NCBI GenBank assembly: GCA_910577925.1
Contig: CAJTOI010000008.1
Location: forward strand, 1-64,000
DNA from: an uncultured Roseburia sp.
Lineage (GTDB): Bacteria > Bacillota > Clostridia > Lachnospirales > Lachnospiraceae
Direction of reading: 5' to 3'
Length of the DNA: 64,000 nt
The notes under the pieces are model-generated. The model ran no database searches. It saw only the letters and a list, made by a program, of their open reading frames with translations, and was not told the DNA's origin. Within the stretch, counting starts at the first letter, position 1, and every line of letters starts with the position of its first letter. Shown here piece after piece: positions 15,596 to 24,064 of this stretch. The position numbers were made by a program, and so were the translations under genes.

Positions 15596-16570
15596 TTATC
15601 TGGAGAGATTCTTGCTGATCTCAAACTGATACTCGGAAATATTTTTGTCCATCGACAGCGCCTCGTCAATGTCATAGTCGGTGAAATCGCCGTGACGATA
15701 TCCGACCACACGGTTGCTCTTTCCCTCGCAGAGCAGATCCACCGCCAGCGCTCCCATTGTGGACGCATAGACGCGGTCTTTACAGGTCGGGCTTCCGCCC
15801 CTCTGCATGTGGCCCAAAATCGTCGCGCGCGTCTCGACTCCGGTCGCGGCTTCGATTCTCTTTGCCATACTCGAAGAATGTCCGATTCCTTCCGCGTTGA
15901 CAATGATATGATGCTGCTTACCGCGCTTGCGGTTCTCGATAATGTGGTTTACGATTTTCTGCTCGTCGTAATCGTACCGCTCCGGAAGCAGAATATCCTC
16001 CGCGCCGTTTGCGATCCCGCACCACAGCGCAATATAGCCCGCTCCGCGGCCCATGACCTCGATGATGCTGCAGCGCTCGTGTGAAGTGGAGGTATCACGC
16101 ACCTTGTCAATCGCCTCCATCGCCGTGTTGACCGCCGTGTCAAAGCCGATCGTATACTCGGTGCAGGCGATATCCAGATCAATGGTGCCCGGGATTCCCA
16201 CGGTATTGATCCCGAGCGCAGCCAGCTTCTGTGCTCCGCGGAAAGAACCGTCTCCGCCGATCACGATTATGCCGTCGATCCCGTGCTTTCTGCAGACCGC
16301 AGCGCCCTTTTCCTGCCCCTCCGCCGTCGTAAACTCCAGACAGCGCGCCGTCTGGAGAATCGTTCCTCCGCGCTGAATGATGTCGGACACGTTTTTTGCT
16401 TCCATATCTATAATTTCTTCCTGCAGGAGACCTGCGTACCCCCGCTTAATTCCCTTAACCTTTTTCCCTTTGACAATCGCTTCACGAACCACGGCACGAA
16501 TCGCAGCGTTCATACCCGGAGCATCACCGCCGCTGGTCAGCACACCTATTGTGTTAATCTCTTTCGCCAT
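15596..16570 (-). CDS. pfkA: ATP-dependent 6-phosphofructokinase
   Basis: The protein has 324 residues, the usual length for bacterial PfkA. It phosphorylates fructose 6-phosphate in glycolysis. Visible sites: GVLTSGGDAPGMNAAIRA (phosphate loop), IGGDGSFRGA with Gly at the position that favours ATP over pyrophosphate, PGTIDLDI with the catalytic Asp, and MGRGAGYIAL for sugar phosphate. The usual GTIDND sequence reads GTIDLD here, with Leu where Asn is common. It follows dnaE by 64 bases on the same strand, the conserved Firmicute dnaE-pfkA order. Confidence 0.95.
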   Translation of the reverse strand: MAKEINTIGVLTSGGDAPGMNAAIRAVVREAIVKGKKVKGIKRGYAGLLQEEIIDMEAKNVSDIIQRGGTILQTARCLEFTTAEGQEKGAAVCRKHGIDGIIVIGGDGSFRGAQKLAALGINTVGIPGTIDLDIACTEYTIGFDTAVNTAMEAIDKVRDTSTSHERCSIIEVMGRGAGYIALWCGIANGAEDILLPERYDYDEQKIVNHIIENRKRGKQHHIIVNAEGIGHSSSMAKRIEAATGVETRATILGHMQRGGSPTCKDRVYASTMGALAVDLLCEGKSNRVVGYRHGDFTDYDIDEALSMDKNISEYQFEISKNLSR

Positions 16571-16634
16571 TGTATAACGTCCCTCCTAAATAAAATACCC
16601 GCTTTTCTTCCAATTCTTTACTATTTTAATCTCT

Positions 16635-19600
16635 TTAGGCATTCTTTTCAATGCTCTTTTCTACAACTTTTACATTATTTTTCCCTAAAAAGTTAGTTAA
16701 ATTGTTCACAATATCCCCGCCGATACAGATGTTATGGCTGCTGCCGAGACGCTTCATCGCTTTGATCGCGGAAATGTAGATGACAACCCCGTCCTCTCCG
16801 TCCGAATCATGCAGCATCTCATACAGCTGCTGCTCTTTCTCTTTAAACTGCTCCGCGGTCTCAAACTGAAGCCACAGCTCGCGCTTTGCCTCTGCAAACG
16901 AATAAATGCGCTCGCAGATCAGCTTCCCGTCTTTATCCTCCTCCACACTGGCGCGCCCCCGCACAAACACTTTCTCGTCCTGATTTAAAAGCGCGTGGTA
17001 CCGCTCATAGTCCTTCGGAAAAACAATCACCTCCACCGTGCCGAACATATCCTCCACGGTAAGAAACGCCATTGTCTTGTTTGTCTTTGTATATTTCACG
17101 GTCTTTTCGGTAATCATTCCCCCGATCACGACCGTCTGATTGTCTCTGATCTTGACGGCGTTCGTCTCCTCGTCAAGCAGGAAATCCGTCGTCGCTGCAG
17201 ACACGTTCCTGCGCCACTTCGCCTCGTATTCCTCGAGCGGGTGTCCGCTTAAGTATATCCCGAGAACCTCCTTTTCAAAGCCCAGCATGATCTCCTTGCT
17301 GTACTCCGGCACATCCGGATACTGGATTTCATACGATTTTTTCTCCTCCTCGGACACCAGGTCAAACAGACTCATCTGTCCCGCCAGGCTGTGCTTTTTC
17401 TCCTGCAGCTGATTGTCGATCAAGAGGCCGTACGTCAGCATCATCTGCTGTCTGTTTCCGTCCAGGTCGTCGCAGGCGCCGGCCTTAATCAGGTTTTCCA
17501 GCGTCCGCTTATTAATCTCCCTGCACGCCACGCGCTCCACAAAGTTCTGCAGCGTCTTAAATCTGCCGTTTTGCTGCCGCTCCTTCAAAATGATATCCAC
17601 GACCGGCCGGCCGATACTCTTAATCGCATACAGCCCGTAGCGGATGCCGTCTCCCGCCGCCGTAAAGCGCCCCTCGCCCTCGTTAATATCCGGGGACAGC
17701 ACCCGAATCCCCATCTGACGGCAGGTATAGATATATTCGGCCACCTTTCTGGGATTGTCAATCACCGACGTCATAAGCGCCGCCATAAACTCCAGGGGAT
17801 AGTAGTATTTCAGGTAGGCCGTCTGGTATGATACCACCGCGTAGGCCGCCGCATGCGACTTGTTAAACGCGTACTTCGCAAAGTCTACCATCGAATCGTA
17901 AATCCGGTTTGCCGCCTGCTCACTGATCCCGTTTCCGACACATCCCCGGATGCCCTGCTCCTCGTTTCCGTACACAAAATTGTGACGCTCCGCATCAATC
18001 ACATACTGCTTCTTCTTGCTCATCGCACGGCGGATATTATCCGCCTGTCCCATCGTGTAACCCGCCAGGTTCTGCACGATCTGCATCACCTGCTCCTGAT
18101 AGACGATACAGCCGTAAGTCGGCTCCAAAATCGGTATCAGCTCCCTGCACTCGTAGCTCACGCTCTCCGGCTCGTTTTTCCCCCTGATATACTTCGGGAT
18201 AAAGTCCATCGGACCCGGGCGGTACAGGGATATCCCCGCGATGACATCCTCAAGGCTCTGCGGTTTTAACTCCTTCATGAAATTTTTCATGCCGCCGCTT
18301 TCCAGCTGAAAAATACCGTCGCATTTTCCGGTTCCGATGGAGTCTAACACCTTCCTGTCATTATAGTCAATCGCATCCACGTCTATTTTCACGCCGTGAT
18401 TTTTTTCCACAAGCTTTACCGCATCGTCTATCACCGTCAGCGTGCGCAGCCCGAGGAAATCCATTTTCAGAAGCCCCAGCTCCTCAATCGTCGTCATCAC
18501 AAACTGTGTGGTAATCGTCCCGTCGGAAGCGCGGGACAGCGGCACATACTCATCCATGGATTTTTCTGAAATCACGACGCCGGCCGCGTGCATCGACGTG
18601 TGCCGCGGCAGTCCCTCCAGCCGCTTTGCCATATCGATGAGCGTGTGCACCGACTCGTCCGTCTCGTACATCTTTCGCAGCTCCGGGTTCATCACCAGCG
18701 CTTTTTCAATTGTGATATTGAGCTCGTTCGGAATATTTTTCGCGATGGTGTCGCAGAAATTATAGGGCACATCCATGACCCGTCCCACATCCCGTATCAC
18801 CCCCCGCGCCGCCAGCGTACCGAACGTCACGATCTGCGTCACACAGTCTTTGCCGTACTTTTCCACCACATAATCGATGACCTCGCCCCGCCTCTCAAAG
18901 CAGAAATCTATGTCAATATCCGGCATCGTCACGCGCTCGGGATTTAAAAACCGTTCAAACAGCAGATTGTACCGGATCGGGTCGATGTTGGTGATCCCCG
19001 TAGTGTAGGCCACAAGGCTTCCCGCCGCGCTTCCCCGCCCCGGCCCCACCGAAATCTGATGGGTCCTCGCATAATTGATAAAATCCCACACAATCAGAAA
19101 ATAATCCACATAGCCCATCTTTTGGATCACGGACAGCTCATAATCAAGCTGCCCCAGCAGGTTTTCATGTGTGTCGGGATAGCGCCGGATCAGTCCTTCG
19201 TGGCAGAGTTTGTTCAGATAACTCCAGGAATCATAGCCTTCCGGCACCGCAAAATGCGGCAGCTTCGTCACGCCGAATTCAATCTCGACCCGGCAGCGGT
19301 CCGCAATCTTCTGCGTGTTCGAAAGCGCCTGCAGCGCGTACGGAAACAGCTCTCTCATCTCCTCTTCCGACTTAACGTAATACTGTCCGCCCTCGTAGCG
19401 CATCCGGTTCTCGTCGGACAGCTTTTTGCCGGTCTGAATGCAGAGCAGAATATCGTGCGCCTCCCAGTCCTCCGCGCGGGTGTAATGGACATCGTTTGTC
19501 GCCACCAGCTCGATGCCCGTCTCCTGCGACAGCCGCAGCAGCCCCGCATTGACCGTTTTCTGATCCGGGATTCCGTGGTCCTGCAGCTCCAGAAAATAAT

Positions 19601-20108
19601 TTCCCGTTCCGAATGTCCGCTCATAGCGCAGCGCGACCTCTTTTGCCTCCTCATAAAGTCCGCGCACCAGATAGCGCTGAACCTCCCCCGCGAGGCAGGC
19701 GCTTAAGGCGATTATCCCCTCGTGGTATTCCGACAGAAGCTCCATGTCCACACGCGGCCGATAGTAGTACCCTTCCACAAAGCCTTTCGACACAATCTTC
19801 ATAAGATTCTGATAGCCCTGATTGTTCTCCGCCAGCAACACCAGGTGATAATAACGGTCATCCCCGTGGGTCGTCTCTCTGTCGAAGCGGGAACCCGGCG
19901 CCACGTAAACCTCGCAGCCAAGCACCGGATGAATCCCCGCAGCCCTCGCCGCCTTATAAAAGTCGATCACGCCGAACATGACGCCGTGGTCCGTAATGGC
20001 CGCAGCCGTCATGCCGAGCTCCTTCACTCTATTTACATACTCTTTGATCTTATTCGAACCGTCCAGCAGACTGTACTCCGTGTGGACGTGCAGATGTGCA
20101 AATGCCAT
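16635..20108 (-). CDS. dnaE: DNA polymerase III subunit alpha (DnaE)
   Basis: The protein has 1157 residues. The N-terminal PHP domain opens FAHLHVHTEYSLLDG with its metal-binding His residues. The C-family polymerase palm follows, with SVGPGRGSAAGSLVAY and the catalytic Asp triad in MPDIDIDFCFERR. Then come fingers, a helix-hairpin-helix region and a C-terminal OB fold (TVVIGGMITEKTVKYTK). In Firmicutes that also have PolC, DnaE extends RNA primers on the lagging strand before PolC takes over. It heads the leftward dnaE-pfkA operon. Confidence 0.96.
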   Translation of the reverse strand: MAFAHLHVHTEYSLLDGSNKIKEYVNRVKELGMTAAAITDHGVMFGVIDFYKAARAAGIHPVLGCEVYVAPGSRFDRETTHGDDRYYHLVLLAENNQGYQNLMKIVSKGFVEGYYYRPRVDMELLSEYHEGIIALSACLAGEVQRYLVRGLYEEAKEVALRYERTFGTGNYFLELQDHGIPDQKTVNAGLLRLSQETGIELVATNDVHYTRAEDWEAHDILLCIQTGKKLSDENRMRYEGGQYYVKSEEEMRELFPYALQALSNTQKIADRCRVEIEFGVTKLPHFAVPEGYDSWSYLNKLCHEGLIRRYPDTHENLLGQLDYELSVIQKMGYVDYFLIVWDFINYARTHQISVGPGRGSAAGSLVAYTTGITNIDPIRYNLLFERFLNPERVTMPDIDIDFCFERRGEVIDYVVEKYGKDCVTQIVTFGTLAARGVIRDVGRVMDVPYNFCDTIAKNIPNELNITIEKALVMNPELRKMYETDESVHTLIDMAKRLEGLPRHTSMHAAGVVISEKSMDEYVPLSRASDGTITTQFVMTTIEELGLLKMDFLGLRTLTVIDDAVKLVEKNHGVKIDVDAIDYNDRKVLDSIGTGKCDGIFQLESGGMKNFMKELKPQSLEDVIAGISLYRPGPMDFIPKYIRGKNEPESVSYECRELIPILEPTYGCIVYQEQVMQIVQNLAGYTMGQADNIRRAMSKKKQYVIDAERHNFVYGNEEQGIRGCVGNGISEQAANRIYDSMVDFAKYAFNKSHAAAYAVVSYQTAYLKYYYPLEFMAALMTSVIDNPRKVAEYIYTCRQMGIRVLSPDINEGEGRFTAAGDGIRYGLYAIKSIGRPVVDIILKERQQNGRFKTLQNFVERVACREINKRTLENLIKAGACDDLDGNRQQMMLTYGLLIDNQLQEKKHSLAGQMSLFDLVSEEEKKSYEIQYPDVPEYSKEIMLGFEKEVLGIYLSGHPLEEYEAKWRRNVSAATTDFLLDEETNAVKIRDNQTVVIGGMITEKTVKYTKTNKTMAFLTVEDMFGTVEVIVFPKDYERYHALLNQDEKVFVRGRASVEEDKDGKLICERIYSFAEAKRELWLQFETAEQFKEKEQQLYEMLHDSDGEDGVVIYISAIKAMKRLGSSHNICIGGDIVNNLTNFLGKNNVKVVEKSIEKNA

Positions 20109-20142
20109 AAAATCATCCTCCGTAGAGCCTCATTATAGCACA

Positions 20143-20180
20143 GGAAAACACGGCGGGAAACAAAAAAGATTCCCGCCGTG
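20143..20180 (-). terminator. Intrinsic terminator after the chemoreceptor gene
   Basis: An 11-bp stem (CACGGCGGGAA / TTCCCGCCGTG, 20149-20159 and 20170-20180) is followed on the minus strand by TTTTCC. It separates the chemoreceptor transcript from dnaE. Confidence 0.7.
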
Positions 20181-20207
20181 TATAAAAAGAAGAAACCGCG
20201 GCGCTCC

Positions 20208-21938
20208 CTACACGTTCTTGAAACGTCCGACTTCTCCGCTCAGCTTCGTGGAGATCTCCTGATTCGTCTCGGTTGCCTGATGAATCTGCGTGATTGCATC
20301 CACCAGGCTCACCGCGCTCTCCGCCACGTTTGTCACTCCCTTCGCACTCTCGTCGACCGCGGTGGCGATACCGTTTAAACCGTCGCTCATGCGCTCCATC
20401 GTACCGCTGATCTGCGCCGTGTTCTGCGCAAACTCGTCCAGTATCTCATCCACGCTGTCGGCATCCTGTTCGTACTGCTCCACGATATCGACAAACCCCT
20501 CGTAATCCTTCATCACCTTTTCGTCAATAAACCGAAGCATCTCCTCGGCATTCTTGGCCAGCCGCTCGACGGCTCCCGTCACCTGATTACTGATGTTTTG
20601 AATATTTCCCGCCGTATCCGCACTGTTGTCCGCAAGGACACGGATCTCATCCGCTACCACCGCAAATCCGCGGCCCGCCTCCCCGGCGCGCGCCGCCTCG
20701 ATGGAGGCGTTTAAAGACAGCAGGTTCGTCTGGCTTGTAATACTTAAAATATCACCCGTCAGATCATTAATCTTCTCCACGCTACGGCTCTCCTCAAGCG
20801 CCGCCTGCAGCTTCCCGCGGATATCGGCAATCACCTGCGCTGCCGAAGCCTTGCTCTCTGCGGTGCTCCGGTGCATATCGCCTGCACGGTTCTTAATCTG
20901 ACGCACAAGCTCAACGCCGTCGCCCATTCTGTCATTCATCCGCTCTATATCGGACATTACCTCGCCGCTGCCGTTCACAATCGACCCGAGTGTCGCAGAT
21001 ATCTCTTCGAGACTCGCCGACATCTGTTCCATTGCCGCGGATACATTGCTCGCGCTCTCGTTCGACTCGTCGATTTCGCGCATCACCGCCTCCACCGAAC
21101 CGTTCAGATTCAGTGATTCCTCCCGCAGCTTCTGCATGATATTCTGCAGCTGTTCGATAAAACCGTTAATTCCGGCCGACATCTGCCCGATCTCGTCACT
21201 CGACGTAACCGGGATACGCTCGGTCAGATCTCCTTCATTCTGCTCGATCTTCTCGACAATATCTTTGAGCATCTTTTCGGAGCGTTTCGCCGGCCCCGCA
21301 ATCGTCCTGCGCACAACCACAATCGCAATCACAAATACCAGCACGAACAGCGCGACGAACATAAAATCAAACGTAATCGTCCCCTCAATCTTTAACGTGC
21401 TGCGGTTTCCCAGCGTTGTCACCGAAGCAACCGACATTTCGTTGTATGTATTAAATGCATTCACCACCGGCTCCCGGTAAGAAAGTATGTTATCGATCAG
21501 AGGTCCGGCCGTATCATAGTCGCCCGATTTTACCGCCGTTAAAATCTGTCCCATATATTCCGAAAAAGAACCTGCCGCAGACGCTAAACTCTCGCAGGCC
21601 GCAATCAGCTGCTTATCTCCCGTCTGCGACGTAAGCTGCGTAAGCTGTTCCATGCTGCCGTTAAAATCCGCAAGCGCCGTCTCAAAGTCGGTCTTCATCG
21701 TTTCCTGCTGATTCGTTCCGCGCTTTGTATATACCAGATTCGCATACAGCTGTACCTCCTGAAATCCCGCGTCCAGCTCCCCTTCCATATTCTCCATTTT
21801 CAGATAAACATTCACAAGCTGTTTATTGTACCCGTCAATCGTCTGCAGAGCCGCTACATTCGCAACAATTCCGAGACCAAAGATTACCCCCAGTATGATA
21901 AGCACCGAGAGTACCTTCGTACCAATACTTCTTTTCAT
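20208..21938 (-). CDS. Methyl-accepting chemotaxis protein
   Basis: The protein has 576 residues: a membrane helix at about 8-30, an extracytoplasmic four-helix-bundle-like sensor to about 190, a second helix at about 195-215, a HAMP domain, and a long signalling coiled coil. The hairpin tip has the conserved ASIEAARAGEAGRGFAVVA sequence that contacts CheA and CheW. It should tune swimming in response to an unknown ligand. I start it at 21938, where AGGGG lies six bases before the ATG. A sigma-D-like promoter lies about 135 bases upstream. No other chemotaxis gene is adjacent. Confidence 0.92.
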   Translation of the reverse strand: MKRSIGTKVLSVLIILGVIFGLGIVANVAALQTIDGYNKQLVNVYLKMENMEGELDAGFQEVQLYANLVYTKRGTNQQETMKTDFETALADFNGSMEQLTQLTSQTGDKQLIAACESLASAAGSFSEYMGQILTAVKSGDYDTAGPLIDNILSYREPVVNAFNTYNEMSVASVTTLGNRSTLKIEGTITFDFMFVALFVLVFVIAIVVVRRTIAGPAKRSEKMLKDIVEKIEQNEGDLTERIPVTSSDEIGQMSAGINGFIEQLQNIMQKLREESLNLNGSVEAVMREIDESNESASNVSAAMEQMSASLEEISATLGSIVNGSGEVMSDIERMNDRMGDGVELVRQIKNRAGDMHRSTAESKASAAQVIADIRGKLQAALEESRSVEKINDLTGDILSITSQTNLLSLNASIEAARAGEAGRGFAVVADEIRVLADNSADTAGNIQNISNQVTGAVERLAKNAEEMLRFIDEKVMKDYEGFVDIVEQYEQDADSVDEILDEFAQNTAQISGTMERMSDGLNGIATAVDESAKGVTNVAESAVSLVDAITQIHQATETNQEISTKLSGEVGRFKNV

Positions 21939-22303
21939 AACTGTCCCCTCCTCCGTTTTGCTTTCATCCTCTGCACCCTGCACCGCTTTTACACGCTGCT
22001 TTCTATACCTATTTTTGCACTTTTTCGTTAAAAAGTAAATATTATTTTCTCTTTTTTCGCCGTTTTTTGAAATATTGCCATAATTTGCTTTTTTGTTTAT
22101 ACAAATGTAGTTTAGATTCTTGCAATAGAAAAAGACCTGCGGTTCACGTTTCGAAACAGACGGATTGTGCAGCGTTCCTTGATTTCTTTCTTTTCCCTTT
22201 ATATAATCTCAGCAATCCCGGCAGAGCCGTCACCGCTATGTTTTCACAATATTTTCCAAAGACAGAAGGAGGAGTGTTCTCATCATGCTGACCATTTTAC
22301 GAT
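21939..22303. other. Intergenic stretch upstream of the chemoreceptor gene
   Basis: This 365-base gap is AT-rich and has no gene I can support. It contains the likely chemoreceptor promoter (22072-22099) and the site where a glycosidase fragment begins on the other strand. Confidence 0.5.
22072..22099 (-). promoter_or_regulatory. Possible sigma-D (flagellar sigma) promoter of the chemoreceptor gene
   Basis: On the minus strand TAAA (22096-22099), a 16-base spacer and GGCAATAT (22072-22079) resemble the sigma-D consensus TAAA-N14-16-GCCGATAT, with six of eight bases matching at -10. Flagellar sigma control is usual for chemoreceptors. Confidence 0.4.
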
Positions 22304-22501
22304 TTGCAGTTGAAACAAGGTCGGAAACCAATATTTTGCCCCGGCTTTACCTCCTACAAATCGCAGCTCCAGTACCAGGTTTACGACGTAACGGAAATGC
22401 TTTCCGGGGAATTTCCTTCCGGGAATTCCACGCTGATCGCGGTCGTATCAGGCGGATGGGCGGTCGGTTCCTTTGTCTTCACGCGAGTCAACCTGTTGTG
22501 A
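22304..22501 (+). pseudogene. Fragment of a GH78 alpha-L-rhamnosidase N-terminal domain
   Basis: The 65-residue frame reads CPGFTSYKSQLQYQVYDVTE and then a Gly-rich strand ending GGWAVGSF. This is the pattern of the N-terminal beta-sandwich domain of bacterial alpha-L-rhamnosidases (PGWTSY...LQYQTYDVT...GDGWYRG). Everything before and after is gone, and the frame ends just before a palindromic repeat element. The family call rests on recalled pattern, not a search. Confidence 0.5.
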
Positions 22502-22527
22502 TAAAGTAAAGTTGTAACAGTAGTGGC

Positions 22528-22804
22528 TACCCTCAGTGGACAAATGGACACACGGTCGGAAAAGAGCCAATTTTTGCCCCTGCTGCGTTGCTTTCGTTCC
22601 GCGTACGTCCAGTACGCGTCAGTCAAGCGCCTTGCAGGGACAAAAATTGACTTCTTTCCGACTCCCTGACACTGACCATAGATATTCGGGCGATTTGCAA
22701 GGCGGACGATTGAGGTGTACTGGACGTACGCTGATTGAGGACAACGCAGAAAATCACCCGAATATCATGGTTCAGGGCGTGTGTCCCTTTGTCCACTGAG
22801 GGTA
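22528..22804. repeat. 277-bp palindromic repeat element with 17-bp terminal inverted repeats (MITE-like)
   Basis: The ends are inverted repeats: TACCCTCAGTGGACAAA at 22528-22544 and its complement at 22788-22804, followed inward by matching CACACG/CGTGTG. Inside are two further hairpin arms, 22568-22650 (arms CAATTTTTGCCCCTGC with one mismatch) and 22681-22767 (arms GATATTCGGGCGATTT with one mismatch). The loops of the two arms resemble each other in inverted orientation, sharing a TACTGGACGTACG core. The element codes for nothing. A reduced copy of the same termini occurs at 44247-44294. A non-autonomous element moved by an unlinked transposase is the simplest reading. Confidence 0.75.
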
Positions 22805-22837
22805 AGGAGGGCGGATGTTTCCGACGGCGCTGAAATA

Positions 22838-22866
22838 TTGTATTGTAAGGATATCTTTGGTATAAT
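22838..22866 (+). promoter_or_regulatory. Sigma-A promoter of the following membrane-protein gene
   Basis: TTGTAT (22838-22843), a 17-base spacer and TATAAT (22861-22866) lie about 70 bases before the next ATG and directly downstream of the palindromic element. Confidence 0.6.
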
Positions 22867-22933
22867 TTAACTCATAATTCTACCAGTGCAGAGAAAGCAG
22901 CAGCCTTGGGGAAATACAGGAGGAGGAATCCAT

Positions 22934-23986
22934 ATGCCGGATGAAAACGGGAACGGTACGCAGATCATAGAGAGCGGGAAGATCGTCATTGAGGATATAC
23001 CGGAGCGGCAGGAAGAAATCGAAGTGAAAAATCCCCGCATCGGCAGGGTGTTAAAGCTGCAGGAGGAAGCCGAGCAGCAGAACGAGCTTGAGAGACAGCG
23101 GGGCAGGAGAATCCGGCAGCAGCAGATCTATATTGACCGGATGATTGCCTCGGTGGAGGAGAACCTTAAGAATACAAAGGAGGAGCAGGCTTACAACGAG
23201 GCGTTTGAGCGGCGGATTCAGGCGCAGGTATACCGGATGCACGGAATCAGCGAGGACAAGCTGATGGGAATGACGGAGGCGAGGCGGTCATGGCAGCAGG
23301 GGGCTGCCTTTGCCCTGTTTTTTCTTTCTCTGATGATGATTGCGCTGTGCGGGATGCTGCATGGTTTCGGCTCGGAAATCTGTATCTTTATGGCATTTTT
23401 TACGGCGATTGAGGGCACGCTGCTCTCGAACGGGAAAAAGCAGCAGCCGCTTTTGGACGGTGTGATAAAGGCGCTGTATCTGCTGCTGTATCCCGCTATG
23501 ATGGTGATATTTGTCTGCTATGAGCTCGGATTTGAGGAGTACGGTATACTGCTGCCGTATTTTACGGCGGCGGGCGTGCTGATACTGGTACTCGGGGCGG
23601 TTTCGTATTTCTTATATGATCCATACCGTGAGGACCGCCGCAGCAGAAGAAAGGCCGACGGCTACCTCAAAGAGATGGAGCGCGCCGCGGCGAAAGAAGT
23701 CTGGCTGAAAGAAAAAGCCGGCGCAAAGCAGGAGAAAAAGAAAGCGCGGAAAGCGGCGCGGCAGGAGCGGGTGAAGCGGTGGAAGGAGCGCTGGACGGCC
23801 ATCCGGAAGCGGGAAAAAGACGACGTACAGCCGTATTCCGCGGCGGGAGAGCCGGAGGAGGATGCGGCGGAGTCCCCGGTGAAAACAGAGCCGTCGGCAG
23901 AATCCCCGGAAGAGCCGGACAAACCGACGCCGCGGGAAGCGCAGCCGTCAGGCGAGGAGCTTGACAGTTCGGAAGGGATTGGGTAG
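22934..23986 (+). CDS. Membrane protein with charged N- and C-terminal regions, function unknown
   Basis: The protein has 350 residues. Residues 1-115 are charged and probably coiled coil (many Glu, Gln, Arg). Four membrane helices follow at about 120-235. Residues 245-300 form a strongly basic helix (KEKKKARKAARQERVKRW), and the last 45 residues are a disordered tail rich in Pro, Glu and Ser. I do not recognise the family. The start at 22934 has AGGAGGAGG seven to ten bases upstream. It is probably co-transcribed with the peptidase 78 bases downstream, though no functional link is evident. Confidence 0.7.
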   Translation: MPDENGNGTQIIESGKIVIEDIPERQEEIEVKNPRIGRVLKLQEEAEQQNELERQRGRRIRQQQIYIDRMIASVEENLKNTKEEQAYNEAFERRIQAQVYRMHGISEDKLMGMTEARRSWQQGAAFALFFLSLMMIALCGMLHGFGSEICIFMAFFTAIEGTLLSNGKKQQPLLDGVIKALYLLLYPAMMVIFVCYELGFEEYGILLPYFTAAGVLILVLGAVSYFLYDPYREDRRSRRKADGYLKEMERAAAKEVWLKEKAGAKQEKKKARKAARQERVKRWKERWTAIRKREKDDVQPYSAAGEPEEDAAESPVKTEPSAESPEEPDKPTPREAQPSGEELDSSEGIG

Positions 23987-24064
23987 ACTGTAACAAACGC
24001 ATAAAATACCGGAAAACGGAGAAAGGAATGCGGCGGATGGATTCCGGCGCGCAGGCACAGCGTT

